A stretch of 64,000 nucleotides of DNA from contig JAVHLB010000003.1 of NCBI GenBank assembly GCA_031082425.1, forward strand, positions 186,001 through 250,000, written 5' to 3'. Numbering within the stretch: the first letter of the stretch is position 1; every line of letters starts with the position of its first letter. The stretch is from Candidatus Edwardsbacteria bacterium (GTDB lineage Bacteria; Edwardsbacteria; AC1; EtOH8). Shown one piece after another: positions 33,251 to 42,562 of the stretch. The position numbers were made by a program, and so were the translations under genes. The notes below the pieces were generated by a model. The model did not search any database. It worked only from the letters and a program-made list of their open reading frames with translations, and had not been told where the DNA came from.

Positions 33251-33880
33251 ATGATATACCTGAAAAAGATCAAACCGGGATCCTCCGAGGACAAACTGGA
33301 GAAGCTGGTCAAGGAAAGGCTCACGGCGGGCGCCGACAAAAAGGAGATCGACCGCCGGATATGGGACCTGTTCGGCGGGGAGTACTGCGTGATGTTCACC
33401 GATCTTTCCGGATTCTCCCGCAACGTGGCCCAGTTCGGGATAATTCACTTCCTGCAGACCATCTACCAGTCGGAATGTGTCCTGGCGCCGGTAATTGATG
33501 AGAACGATGGCCTGGTGCTCAAGTTCGACGGGGACAGCCTGCTGATAGTCTTCCGGGACGTGCCCCAGGCGATTACCGCTGCCGTCGCCATGCAGAGGAA
33601 ACTCAAAACATTCAATATGGACAAGTCCCAGGAGGAAAAAGTGCTGCTCTGTATCGGGCTGGGTTACGGCCCCATGCTGAGGATAGGGGATTCGGACATC
33701 TTCGGGGCCGAGGTCAACGCGGCCAGCAAGCTGGGCGAGGACGTGGCGGAGGCCGGGCAGGTCCTGGTCACCGAGAGCGTCAGAAAGAGGGCCGGCGATA
33801 TTCCGGGTATCTCATTTGAGAAGGTTGCCCAGGCCCCCGCCTGGATGGGCAAGGCCTATGATCTGAAATATATCGCCTGA
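33251..33880 (+). CDS. Class III adenylate/guanylate cyclase-like protein
   Basis: 209 residues, consisting of a short N-terminal helical region (1-45) and one cyclase homology domain. The two metal-binding aspartates are present (FTDLSGFS and KFDGDSLLIVF), and the FGAEVNAASKL segment carries the Asn that stabilises the transition state; a Lys precedes FDGD, as in adenylate cyclases. No sensor, HAMP or membrane segment is attached, so it is a stand-alone soluble cyclase. The arginine of the usual NxAxR position reads as Lys. No cAMP-binding protein is seen in the window. Confidence 0.82.
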   Translation: MIYLKKIKPGSSEDKLEKLVKERLTAGADKKEIDRRIWDLFGGEYCVMFTDLSGFSRNVAQFGIIHFLQTIYQSECVLAPVIDENDGLVLKFDGDSLLIVFRDVPQAITAAVAMQRKLKTFNMDKSQEEKVLLCIGLGYGPMLRIGDSDIFGAEVNAASKLGEDVAEAGQVLVTESVRKRAGDIPGISFEKVAQAPAWMGKAYDLKYIA

Positions 33881-33889
33881 GGAGGGGAC

Positions 33890-34867
33890 ATGATCGGGAA
33901 AAATCAAAAGACAGCGGTGAAAAAACCGGCCAAGAACAAATGGTCTAAAGGCCTGCACAAGAAGGCGATCATAGACCAGAGAAAATTCATGTGGGAGCCG
34001 GAATACGTTGCCCTTATAGCTAAATGGGTGGGTTTCAAACCGGGCCAAACGGTGGTTGACGTGGGTTGTGGCTTAGGATATCTAGGAACGTTATACTGGC
34101 CCCATTTTGGCAAGGGTGGTAAATATTGCGGGGTGGACGTCAGCCCGAAGCTGGTAGCCCAGGCCACGAAGCTTTCCCAAAGCTGGGCCAAGGGCGGGAA
34201 AGCGGAATTCAAGGTTGGCGACGCCTATAAATTACCATATCCAGATGAATCTGCAGATGTCGTAATGTGCCAGACCCTTCTGATGCACTTGGCCGATCCT
34301 CAGAAATCAGTGGATGAGATGTATAGGATATTAAAACCGGGTGGTACCGTTTTGTGTAAGGAGCCGGACAATCTGTCCTGGTCGTTACAACACACATTCA
34401 CGTCACTTCCGGAATTACCAGTGGAGGATGAAATGTTTTTCCGGAAAATAGATTTTATTTATACCCAGGGCAGGGCAAATTTGGGGCAGGGTTATTTTAA
34501 TGCTGCCCCCCGGGTGCCGCTGTGGCTGAAAGCTGCCGGGTTCAGCCAGATTGACGCCAAGATAGCAAGCCAGGCATCGCTGGGGATTTCGCCATATGAA
34601 ACACCCAGGCAAAAACATGAAATCGCCGAGAGGAAGGAATCGATTCGCAGGAGCAAGGAGCCCAGTTATAAAAAACAGGCAAATGAACACTTCAGAAAAA
34701 CATTTTTTGCCGGGGGAGGAACCCAGTCTGATTATGATAAGTACCTGAAATTGCGTAAAAAAAATAAGCCAAGGGAAAAACTCTATGAACAACAAATAAA
34801 GAACGGTTCATATTATTGGTTCAATGCCCGGCAGCTTTTTGCCATAAAAGGGCATAAACCCAAATAG
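33890..34867 (+). CDS. SAM-dependent class I methyltransferase
   Basis: 325 residues. Methyltransferase_11-like domain with motif I VVDVGCGLGYLG (about 56-67), the acidic GVDVS of motif II, VMCQTLLMHLADP and LKPGGTVLCKEPD motifs. A basic C-terminal region (about 225-325) rich in Lys and Glu is additional. The substrate is unknown. It starts 9 nt after the cyclase gene, so the two are probably cotranscribed. An N-terminal basic extension (KKPAKNKWSKGLHKK) precedes the domain. Confidence 0.85.
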   Translation: MIGKNQKTAVKKPAKNKWSKGLHKKAIIDQRKFMWEPEYVALIAKWVGFKPGQTVVDVGCGLGYLGTLYWPHFGKGGKYCGVDVSPKLVAQATKLSQSWAKGGKAEFKVGDAYKLPYPDESADVVMCQTLLMHLADPQKSVDEMYRILKPGGTVLCKEPDNLSWSLQHTFTSLPELPVEDEMFFRKIDFIYTQGRANLGQGYFNAAPRVPLWLKAAGFSQIDAKIASQASLGISPYETPRQKHEIAERKESIRRSKEPSYKKQANEHFRKTFFAGGGTQSDYDKYLKLRKKNKPREKLYEQQIKNGSYYWFNARQLFAIKGHKPK

Positions 34868-34894
34868 AAGCAGCATAAAACAGGACATCAATTT

Positions 34895-36145
34895 ATGGCT
34901 GATCAAAAAACACCATCGCTCTGGAACCGCAATTTCCTGCTGCTGTGGCAGGGCCAGCTGGTCTCCTCCCTGGGCGACAATTTTTACGCCATTGCCCTGG
35001 GCTTCTGGGTGCTGGAGAAGACCGGCTCCACCGGCCTGATGGGCACCCTGATGGCCGTCTCCACCCTGCCCCGGGTGCTGATCTCTCCCTTCGCCGGGGT
35101 GTGGGTGGACCGGACCGAGCGCCGGTCGCTGCTGATCGCCATGGACGTGATCCGGGGAGTGGCCTCGGCCGGGATCGGTCTGGCGGCCTTTGCCGGGCAT
35201 CTTGAAATATGGATGGTCTTCGCCGCCGGCATAGTCTTAAGCGTCTGCGGTTCGTTCTTCGGGCCGGCGGTCAGTTCGGCCATCCCGGACATCGTGCCGC
35301 CGGAGCAGATCGTCCAGGCCAACTCGGTGTTCAGCCTGGCCTACAACGGCAGCAGCATCATCGGCACGGCCGGCGGCGGCTTCCTGTACCAGGCGCTCAA
35401 AGCCCCGCTGATGTTCCTGTTCGACGGGTTTTCCTACGTCTTCTCGGCGGCGGCCATACTTTTCATGAAGATCCCGGCCGTCAGGCACCAATCCCAGAAG
35501 CTGAGCTTCTTTCAGGACATGAAGGGCGGGCTGCTGTTTGTCAAAAGATTCAAAGGGCTCAGATACTCTTTCCTGATCTTCGGGGTGCTGAACTTTTTCG
35601 CCAATATCGGGTTCTTTTTGATCCTGCCCATGTTTCAGAAGATATCCTTCCTGGGAGCCGGTAAATACGGGATAGTGATGGGGGTGCTGACCGGGGGGTC
35701 ATTTTTGGGCTATCTTCTGGCTTCGACCATAAAAATACCCACCGCTAAAAGGTTCCTGGTCTTTTATCTGGGGGCCCTGATGAGCGCAGCCTGCATGGCC
35801 CTGTTCCCGGCGCATGTCACCATGATCTACATGTCGGCGATGGCGGCCCTGATAGGGCTGTCAATCGCGGTGGTCAATGCCCTGATCAGCGCGGTGATGC
35901 AGATAACGGTGCCCCAGGATATGCGGGGCAAGGTATTCGGCCTGCTGGGCACCATGGCCGGCAGCCTGACCCCCATTGCTTTTGCGGTGGGCGGATGGCT
36001 GGGCGAAGTGTTTCCCATAAGGCCTTTGATGTCCGGGTGCTTCATCCTGACCTTCGGGGCTTTCTTCGTGCTGGTATTCGTGCCCTCGGTTATAAGATTC
36101 TTTAACTTCGACCCAAGCAAACAGACGCTGGAGGAGATAATGTAG
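34895..36145 (+). CDS. MFS transporter (EntS/MFS_3-like)
   Basis: 416 residues with twelve predicted helices. The start RNFLLLWQGQLVSSLGDNFYAIALGFWV and the loop PFAGVWVDRTERRSLL are typical of the MFS_3 drug/siderophore exporter group. The substrate is unknown. No transport partner is encoded nearby, and the upstream methyltransferase gene ends 27 bp before it, so the link may be only cotranscription. Confidence 0.85.
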   Translation: MADQKTPSLWNRNFLLLWQGQLVSSLGDNFYAIALGFWVLEKTGSTGLMGTLMAVSTLPRVLISPFAGVWVDRTERRSLLIAMDVIRGVASAGIGLAAFAGHLEIWMVFAAGIVLSVCGSFFGPAVSSAIPDIVPPEQIVQANSVFSLAYNGSSIIGTAGGGFLYQALKAPLMFLFDGFSYVFSAAAILFMKIPAVRHQSQKLSFFQDMKGGLLFVKRFKGLRYSFLIFGVLNFFANIGFFLILPMFQKISFLGAGKYGIVMGVLTGGSFLGYLLASTIKIPTAKRFLVFYLGALMSAACMALFPAHVTMIYMSAMAALIGLSIAVVNALISAVMQITVPQDMRGKVFGLLGTMAGSLTPIAFAVGGWLGEVFPIRPLMSGCFILTFGAFFVLVFVPSVIRFFNFDPSKQTLEEIM

Positions 36146-36151
36146 ATTTGA

Positions 36152-36238
36152 CGTCACCCCGCCATTGGCAAAGAATCTATATAAGCGGGCAGGCCCGACC
36201 CGCGTCTAAGCGCGGGATAAATTCCAACGGGAATCCAT
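36152..36238. repeat. Intergenic palindrome-rich repeat fragment
   Basis: Starts with GTCACCCCGCC and an AAAGAATCTAT segment and continues with GCGGG/CCCGC and CGCGG dyads. It resembles dispersed intergenic repeats (GTCATTCTGA ... GAAGAATCTA) seen also at 62700-62789 in this window. It lies between the MFS and GNAT genes. Confidence 0.4.
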
Positions 36239-36273
36239 GAAAAACAAAATGCTTCAAGAAGGAATGGTTATAA

Positions 36274-36747
36274 ATGGAAATACGCGAGCTGAAAAAAGGG
36301 GACGACCTCAAAGCCTTGGTGCAGCTATCCAGGGATTTCTTCTATGAATATGAATCATACCATCCGTATTTCTTCAAGATCGACAAGATAGAGGATAACG
36401 ACATAATCAGCTACTTTGCCAGGTTCATCGGTACTGATGACCGTAAGGCCTTTGTGGCGGTTGAGAGCGATGCTATAATCGGCTACATATCAGTCTATAT
36501 CAAGGAACAAGCTGATTTTTGGAAAATCAAAAATGTGGGGGATATCTCCGGGCTGATGGTGCAAAAAGAGCATCGTGGCAAAGGGATCGGCAAAAAACTG
36601 CTGCAAAGAGCGGTAGGTTATTTCAAGGGAAAGGGAATCAAGCAGTACGCGCTTTTTACCTCGGTCAACAATAAGAATGGAATTGAATTTTATGAGAAAT
36701 GCGGTCTGGAGAAGCTTTATACGACGATGATTGGGGAGGTCGAATAA
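36274..36747 (+). CDS. GNAT-family N-acetyltransferase
   Basis: 157 residues with a single GNAT fold. The acetyl-CoA pyrophosphate loop is VQKEHRGKGIGKKLL (Q/R-x-x-G-x-G/A at about 106-112) and the C-terminal part shows SVNNKNGIEFYEKCGLEKL, a typical substrate-side segment. No partner is evident; the gene stands alone between a repeat-rich spacer and a promoter. Confidence 0.88.
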   Translation: MEIRELKKGDDLKALVQLSRDFFYEYESYHPYFFKIDKIEDNDIISYFARFIGTDDRKAFVAVESDAIIGYISVYIKEQADFWKIKNVGDISGLMVQKEHRGKGIGKKLLQRAVGYFKGKGIKQYALFTSVNNKNGIEFYEKCGLEKLYTTMIGEVE

Positions 36748-36763
36748 ATTAATTCAAAGGCCC

Positions 36764-36792
36764 TTGACAAATCACCCCCGCGGGTCTATATT
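36764..36792 (+). promoter_or_regulatory. Promoter of the B12-binding radical SAM gene
   Basis: TTGACA (36764-36769), 17 bp, TATATT (36787-36792). Confidence 0.75.
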
Positions 36793-36855
36793 AAAAGCAG
36801 CAAAGGCTCCATCCCGGTCTGACCATAATAATCCCCCGGCATAGAAAGCCACCCC

Positions 36856-38331
36856 ATGAACACCCTTCTTATCTATCCGGAGTATCCGGATACCTTCTGG
36901 GGTTTCAAGCACGCCTTAAAGTTCATCCTTAAAAAGGCCAATGTCCCGCCTCTGGGACTGTTGACCGTGGCGGCCCTGCTGCCCAAAGACTGGACCCTGC
37001 GCTTGATCGACCTCAATCTCAGGAAACTGAAAGAAAAAGAAATCGCCTGGGCCGATATGGTAATGATCAGCGCCATGGACGCCCAGCGGCCATCGGTCCA
37101 GCGGATCGTGGAACTATGTCATAAGCACAATGTCAGGACCGTGGCCGGCGGGCCGCTGTTCTCGGCCAACCCCCAGGATTTTCCGGGAATAGATCATCTG
37201 GTGCTCAAGGAGGCTGAGATCACCCTGCCCCTGTTCCTGGCCGATCTGGAGAAAGGCCAGCCTCAGCACATTTACACCACCGACCAGTGGGCTGATCTTA
37301 ATAAATCCCCGCGCCCGATGTGGCAACTGGCCGATATCAAAAAATACTCCTCCATGAACCTGCAGTATTCCCGGGGCTGCCCCTACAACTGTGATTTTTG
37401 CGATATCTCCATCCTGTACGGTCGGATCCCCCGCACCAAGAGCACCCGACAGGTATTGGACGAATTGGAGGCCCTTTATAAAATGGCCTGGCGGGGCGGT
37501 GTTTTTATCGTGGACGATAATTTCGTGGGTAAAAAGGCCCGGCTCAAGGGCGAGGTCCTGCCGCAGATTATAGCCTGGATGGATGCGCATAAGCACCCGT
37601 TCACCTTTATCACCCAGGCCTCCATAGAGATGGCCGACGATGACGACCTGCTGTCCCTGATGGCCCGGGCCGGATTTGACCAGGTGTTCGTGGGGATCGA
37701 GACCCCGGATGAGAACAGCCTGCAGGAATGCAGCAAATTTCAGAACAAGAACCGGGACATGATCGCCGGGGTCAAGAAGATCCAGGGCCATGGGATCCAG
37801 GTCCATGCCGGATTCATCGTGGGCTTTGACAGCGATCCCAAAAGCATCTTTGACACCCAGATTAAGTTCATCCAGCAGAGCGGCATCGCCACTGCCATGG
37901 TCAGCCTGCTCAACATCCTGCCAAAAACAAAACTCTACTGGCGGCTAAAGGACCAGGACCGGTTGACCAAAGAGTTTTCCGGCGATAACACCGATTTTAA
38001 CTTGAATTTCGTGCCCAAGATGGGCCCGGGCCCGCTGCTGGAGGGATACCGGAAAATTGTCAAAACAATTTACTCCCCGAGGAACTACTACCGGCGGGTG
38101 AGGACCTTTTTGCGGGAATACCGGCCGGTCAAAGCACAAAAGCCCAGGTTTAGCTTCTCCCGGCTGGCGGCCCTGGCCGGCTCCACTGTGGTGCTGGGGT
38201 TGTGGAGCAAGGAACGGTTTCAGTACTGGGGCTTGGTCTTCTGGACCCTGTTCAAAAGACCCCGGCTGTTCCCCACCGCCATCACCATGACCATCTACGG
38301 CTACCACTTCAGGAAGGTGTTCCACTGCTGA
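36856..38331 (+). CDS. B12-binding-domain radical SAM protein (DUF4070 type)
   Basis: 491 residues. N-terminal Rossmann-like cobalamin-binding domain (about 1-135), radical SAM core with CPYNCDFC (Cys175, Cys179, Cys182), and a C-terminal DUF4070-like region (about 350-491). The B12 domain lacks an obvious DxHxxG lower-ligand motif, so cobalamin, if bound, is probably base-off without His ligation. Relatives include hopanoid- and tetrapyrrole-modifying enzymes, but no such pathway genes are nearby, so the substrate is unknown. Confidence 0.85.
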   Translation: MNTLLIYPEYPDTFWGFKHALKFILKKANVPPLGLLTVAALLPKDWTLRLIDLNLRKLKEKEIAWADMVMISAMDAQRPSVQRIVELCHKHNVRTVAGGPLFSANPQDFPGIDHLVLKEAEITLPLFLADLEKGQPQHIYTTDQWADLNKSPRPMWQLADIKKYSSMNLQYSRGCPYNCDFCDISILYGRIPRTKSTRQVLDELEALYKMAWRGGVFIVDDNFVGKKARLKGEVLPQIIAWMDAHKHPFTFITQASIEMADDDDLLSLMARAGFDQVFVGIETPDENSLQECSKFQNKNRDMIAGVKKIQGHGIQVHAGFIVGFDSDPKSIFDTQIKFIQQSGIATAMVSLLNILPKTKLYWRLKDQDRLTKEFSGDNTDFNLNFVPKMGPGPLLEGYRKIVKTIYSPRNYYRRVRTFLREYRPVKAQKPRFSFSRLAALAGSTVVLGLWSKERFQYWGLVFWTLFKRPRLFPTAITMTIYGYHFRKVFHC

Positions 38332-38382
38332 ACGCCCAACCGTCGGTAAATATGAGAGACCCCTGCCAAAACACTCCGACCG

Positions 38383-38404
38383 CCCGGCTCCGGCCGGGTT
38401 TTTT
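38383..38404 (+). terminator. Intrinsic terminator
   Basis: A 6-bp stem CCCGGC / GCCGGG (38383-38388 with 38393-38398), TCCG loop, TTTTTT tail. Confidence 0.85.
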
Positions 38405-38406
38405 GC

Positions 38407-38435
38407 TTGTAAAGGATCGATAAATCCGCTAAAAT
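38407..38435 (+). promoter_or_regulatory. Promoter predicting a leaderless cca transcript
   Basis: TTGTAA (38407-38412), 17 bp, TAAAAT (38430-38435). The ATG at 38442 is 6 nt downstream of the -10 box, and there is no ribosome site. Confidence 0.55.
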
Positions 38436-38441
38436 GCCGAT

Positions 38442-39857
38442 ATGTACCTGCCTCAAAAAATATTGGACTCCGTAAACTCCCTCGGTCAGATCTACGAAGT
38501 GGGCGGAGTGGTCCGGGATCGCATCCGCCACAGCTTGTCGCTGGACGCCGGAATGATTGACCATCATAAATTCTGGTCCTACCCGGCCGAGGAGGCCGAT
38601 TACCTGGTGACCGGCATGCCGATGGATGACCTGATATCGGGCCTTGGATATTACGGCCAGGTGGAGCTGGTGGGAAGATCTTTCGGCGTGATAAAGTTTA
38701 AATTGCATATTGCAAATTGTCAAGCGAAAACCGTGGATATCGCCCTGCCGCGCCGAGAGACCAGCACCGGTTTGGGCCACCGGGACTTTGAGATAGAGTT
38801 TGACCCCGATCTGCCGGTGGAACAGGATCTGGGCCGGAGGGATTTTACCGTCAACGCCATTGCTTTGAGAACGGCAAATATCAAATCCCAAACACCAAAT
38901 TTGATCGATCCCTATAACGGGCTTCAGGACATCAAGGACCGACTGATCAGGATGGTAAACCCCCGGGCTTTCGAAGATGACCCTTTGAGGATGCTGCGGG
39001 CCTGTCAGTTCGCCGCCCGGTTCCAGTTCTCCATTGAGCGGGATACCTTCAAGGCCATCAAAAGGAACGCCAGGCTTATCCGGACCGTCTCGCCGGAAAG
39101 GGTGCAACAGGAGCTGAACAAGATGCTGCTCAAGGCCGACCAACCGTCCATCGGGCTTTGGCTGATGCAGCGCAGCGGACTGCTCAAAGAGGTATTCCCG
39201 GAATTGGAGGCCGGGGTGAATGTCACCCAGCCGGGAGGCTATCACCGCTACAAGGTATTCGAGCATTCCATTAAATCCGTTGACTATGCGCCAAAGAGTT
39301 TAGAGATGCGGCTGGCGGCCCTGCTGCACGATATAGCCAAGCCCCGGTGCCGGGAGGTCTTCGAAGGCGGGGCGCATTTCTACGGACACGACAAGCTGGG
39401 AGAGAAGATCGCCAAAGAACTGTTGGAAAGGCTGAAATATTCCGGCCAGATCATCTCCCGGGTGGCCCTGTTGGTACGCCGGCACATGTTCGCTTTTCCC
39501 GAGACCGAGAAGGGCCTGAGGAGGCTGATTGCCAAGGCCGGCATCAAGGGAGTGTACGATCTGATAGAACTGCGGCGGGCTGATATCCGTGCCCAGGGAC
39601 GCGGCACCGAGGAGGACGGTCGCGAATTGGGCCATTTCGAACAGGCCGTCACTGAGGTGATAAACAAAAATCCCCCATTTACCATCAACGATCTGGAGGT
39701 GGACGGGAACATTATCATGGCCGAGTTTCACCTTAGGCCCGGCCCGAAAGTGGGGCGGATATTGAGGCGTCTGTTGGACTATGTGCTGGATCACCCCGAG
39801 AACAACAAAAAAGAGTTGCTGCTGGACGAGGCCGCCCGCTTGTTGGACACTGTTTGA
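38442..39857 (+). CDS. cca: CCA-adding tRNA nucleotidyltransferase/poly(A) polymerase with HD domain
   Basis: 471 residues. Class II nucleotidyltransferase head: IYEVGGVVRDRI at 17-28, the metal-binding segment EEADYLVTGM (Glu-x-Asp where Asp-x-Asp is usual), RRDFTVNAIAL and the DPLRMLRACQFAARFQF motif. An HD phosphohydrolase domain follows (LLHDIAKP). It should add or repair CCA at tRNA 3' ends, and perhaps trim 2',3'-cyclic phosphates through the HD site. Two heptamer arrays occur in frame (LHIANCQ and NIKSQTPN segments). A class assignment between CCA-adding and poly(A) polymerase is not safe from sequence. Confidence 0.87.
   Translation: MYLPQKILDSVNSLGQIYEVGGVVRDRIRHSLSLDAGMIDHHKFWSYPAEEADYLVTGMPMDDLISGLGYYGQVELVGRSFGVIKFKLHIANCQAKTVDIALPRRETSTGLGHRDFEIEFDPDLPVEQDLGRRDFTVNAIALRTANIKSQTPNLIDPYNGLQDIKDRLIRMVNPRAFEDDPLRMLRACQFAARFQFSIERDTFKAIKRNARLIRTVSPERVQQELNKMLLKADQPSIGLWLMQRSGLLKEVFPELEAGVNVTQPGGYHRYKVFEHSIKSVDYAPKSLEMRLAALLHDIAKPRCREVFEGGAHFYGHDKLGEKIAKELLERLKYSGQIISRVALLVRRHMFAFPETEKGLRRLIAKAGIKGVYDLIELRRADIRAQGRGTEEDGRELGHFEQAVTEVINKNPPFTINDLEVDGNIIMAEFHLRPGPKVGRILRRLLDYVLDHPENNKKELLLDEAARLLDTV
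38701..38721. repeat. Heptamer array inside cca, three units
   Basis: AATTGCA, TATTGCA, AATTGTC in tandem, translated in frame. Confidence 0.5.
38876..38903. repeat. Heptamer array inside cca, four units
   Basis: AAATATC, AAATCCC, AAACACC, AAATTTG in tandem, translated in frame just after the RRDFTVNAIAL motif. Confidence 0.6.
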
Positions 39858-39883
39858 TCGCAGGGGGATTAGGCCGATTATAC

Positions 39884-39913
39884 TTGACAAAGCGATGGTA
39901 TTTAGGATAAAAT
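39884..39913 (+). promoter_or_regulatory. Promoter of secDF
   Basis: TTGACA (39884-39889), 18 bp, TAAAAT (39908-39913). Confidence 0.7.
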
Positions 39914-39975
39914 TACAAATTCTATAATATTGAAACCTTTGAAAATTATTATTTTATCTTAGGAGCATACACAAG

Positions 39976-41574
39976 ATGAGAAGATCTAATCTGTGGAAGT
40001 TCATCTTGACCATGGTCCTGCTGGTGGCTGCCATCTGGCAGCTGGTGCCCACTTTTAAATTGCAGGGCCTCACCGAACAGCAGAAGGCCGAGATGTCCCG
40101 TGATGAACTGAACAAGCTTTATTCCAAGGCCATCCATCTGGGGCTGGATCTCAAGGGCGGCATGCACATAGTGCTGGAGATAGATCGCCAGGGCATGGCC
40201 AAGGCCACTGGCAAACAGCCGAACGAGATCACCGATAAGGAGCTGTCCGATGCCACCGATCGGGCCTTGGAGATCATCCGCAACAGGGTGGACCAGTTCG
40301 GCGTAGCCGAGCCGTCCATCCAGAAACAGGGCAACGATCGCATCGTGGTGCAGCTGCCCGGTGTGGACCAGGAGAGGGCCCGGGCCCTGATAGGCACCAC
40401 CGCCATGCTGGAGTTCAAACTGGTGCAGGAGGACAAGGTTCTCCAGGACGTTTTGGACAAAATAGACAAGGCCCTGCTGGGAGAAAAGGGCCAGGCCCTG
40501 ATGTCCGACAGCACCATGTTCGGAGACAAACCTTTTAGCTCGTTGCTGCAGTTCGTGAGCAACAGTGAGATGTCGGTCATGGAGCAGGACCGGGAACTGG
40601 TGGTGAAGGCGCTTAAGGACCCCCTGGTGCAGGCCGCCATTCCACCCGATTTCGAATTCGCCTGGGGGATCAAGGAGGATCGCGAGGGTTATCGCCGCTA
40701 TCCCCTATATATGCTGAAAAAACAGCCGGAGATCACCGGAGCGGCTCTGGCCGAGGCCAGGATGGGTGTGGGGAGCAATGATGATCCCTCCGCTTTGCGG
40801 GTCGACTTCACCCTGGTGCGCAAGTATGCCAATACCTTTTCCCGCATCACCGCCGCCAACATCAAACGTCGCCTGGCCATCGTGCTGGACGGCACCGTCA
40901 AATCGGCCCCGGTCATCCAGGGCCGGATACCCAACGGCAGCGGGCAGATCACCATGGGTAACGCCACCACCGAGGAGGCCCGGGATCTGGCCATCATCCT
41001 GCGGGCGGGCGCCCTGCCGGCCCCGGTATCCATCATCGAAGAACGCTCGGTGGGCCCGACCCTGGGGATGGATTCCATCTCAAACGGCGTAAAGGCTTCC
41101 ATCATCGGCGCCATTGCGGTGATCTTATTTATGGTAATATATTACGCCCTGGGCGGTCTGGTGGCGGTGCTGGCTCTGTCCTTCAATATCATCATGCTGT
41201 TGGCGGTAATGGCCGCCTTCCGCACCACTTTGACCCTGCCGGGCATCGCCGGCATCGCTCTGACGGTCGGTATGGCGGTGGACGCCAACGTGCTGATCTT
41301 CGAGCGCATTCGCGAGGAACTGCGGGCCGGCAAGACGGTGCGGGCCTCCATAGATGCCGGGTATGAGCGGGCCTTTTCCACCATCCTGGACGCCAACATC
41401 ACCACGGTGCTGGCGGCGGTGGCCCTGTACTTTTTCGGCACCGGCCCGATCAAGGGTTTTGCAGTGACCCTGATGATAGGTCTGGCCATCTCGATGTATA
41501 CCGCCATTCTGGTGACCAGGATGATCTTTGACTGGATCACCGTCAAGTGGAACCTGCAGAAGCTGCCGATTTAA
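39976..41574 (+). CDS. secD: Protein translocase subunit SecD
   Basis: 532 residues with six membrane helices: one N-terminal TM, a large periplasmic P1 region (LGLDLKGGMHIVLEID start, RNRVDQFGVAEPSIQ), and five C-terminal helices carrying the VGMAVDANVLIFERIRE segment. SecD and SecF form a membrane complex that uses the proton gradient to pull secreted proteins to the outside. AGGAG precedes the ATG. It is followed 12 nt later by secF. Confidence 0.97.
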   Translation: MRRSNLWKFILTMVLLVAAIWQLVPTFKLQGLTEQQKAEMSRDELNKLYSKAIHLGLDLKGGMHIVLEIDRQGMAKATGKQPNEITDKELSDATDRALEIIRNRVDQFGVAEPSIQKQGNDRIVVQLPGVDQERARALIGTTAMLEFKLVQEDKVLQDVLDKIDKALLGEKGQALMSDSTMFGDKPFSSLLQFVSNSEMSVMEQDRELVVKALKDPLVQAAIPPDFEFAWGIKEDREGYRRYPLYMLKKQPEITGAALAEARMGVGSNDDPSALRVDFTLVRKYANTFSRITAANIKRRLAIVLDGTVKSAPVIQGRIPNGSGQITMGNATTEEARDLAIILRAGALPAPVSIIEERSVGPTLGMDSISNGVKASIIGAIAVILFMVIYYALGGLVAVLALSFNIIMLLAVMAAFRTTLTLPGIAGIALTVGMAVDANVLIFERIREELRAGKTVRASIDAGYERAFSTILDANITTVLAAVALYFFGTGPIKGFAVTLMIGLAISMYTAILVTRMIFDWITVKWNLQKLPI

Positions 41575-41586
41575 GGAGATATGACA

Positions 41587-42531
41587 ATGATTTCTTTTTT
41601 CCATCATCAATCTAATTTCGGGTTCATCAAGAACCGCTATAAGGCCTATGCTTTTTCCATCGCCCTCTTGATTGTCACCATCGTTTCGGTCATCCTGCAC
41701 GGCGGTCTGAAGCTGGGGGTGGATTTCACCGGCGGGACCATGATGCAGATCCACTTTGCGGCTCCGGTGCCCACCGACCAATTGCGAAAAGCCTTGAACG
41801 ACGGGGGCATTCCCAATACGGAGATACAAAAGGTCAAGGATACCGAAAATATCAAAAATGCTTTCATGATCCGCACCGGGCTGATCGAGGAAAAATCCGG
41901 CCAGGAGGAGGTCAAACCAAGTTCGATAGGCGAGAGGATAAAGACCGTACTGGGCCAGAGATTCCCGGAGAACCAGGTCACCATCGACAGCAACGAGACG
42001 GTGGGGCCGAAGATAGGGAAGGAGCTTCAGCGGAACGCCATCTGGGCGGTGCTGATAGGATGCGTACTGATCCTTATATACGTGGCTTTCAGGTTCGACT
42101 TCCGTTTCGGGGTGGCCGCGGTGGTGGCCATCTTCCATGACGTGCTGTGCACCCTGGGCTTCATTTCGGTGACCAATATGGAATTCAACCTGCAGTCGGT
42201 GGCGGTGCTGCTGACCATCATCGGATATTCCATCAACGATTCCATCGTGGTGGCCGACCGGATCCGGGAGAACCTGCGCAAATCGCAGAAGGAGACCTAT
42301 CCTGAGCTGATCAACCGCAGCATCAACGAAACCCTGTCCCGGACTGTGATCACGGTGGTCACGGTGTTCCTGGTGCTGCTGGCTTTGCAGTTGTTTGCCG
42401 GCCGGGTGCTTTCGGACTTCACCAAACCGCTGCTGTTCGGCCTGGTGATAGGGACCTACTCCTCGATATTCGTGGTCTCCGCCCTGGTGGCGGATTGGGA
42501 ATTGAAATCGCCCACCAAACGCAAGAAATAA
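41587..42531 (+). CDS. secF: Protein translocase subunit SecF
   Basis: 314 residues from the ATG at 41587, since AAGGAG (41573-41578) overlaps the secD stop at 8-nt spacing; the ATG at 41581 is too close. It has the usual SecF plan: TM1, a periplasmic region containing GVDFTGGTMMQIHF, and five C-terminal helices with the VLLTIIGYSINDSIVVADRIRE motif. It pairs with SecD. Confidence 0.97.
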   Translation: MISFFHHQSNFGFIKNRYKAYAFSIALLIVTIVSVILHGGLKLGVDFTGGTMMQIHFAAPVPTDQLRKALNDGGIPNTEIQKVKDTENIKNAFMIRTGLIEEKSGQEEVKPSSIGERIKTVLGQRFPENQVTIDSNETVGPKIGKELQRNAIWAVLIGCVLILIYVAFRFDFRFGVAAVVAIFHDVLCTLGFISVTNMEFNLQSVAVLLTIIGYSINDSIVVADRIRENLRKSQKETYPELINRSINETLSRTVITVVTVFLVLLALQLFAGRVLSDFTKPLLFGLVIGTYSSIFVVSALVADWELKSPTKRKK

Positions 42532-42562
42532 TGATCTTCCCCGATTTGCGGTTAGTTTGAGA

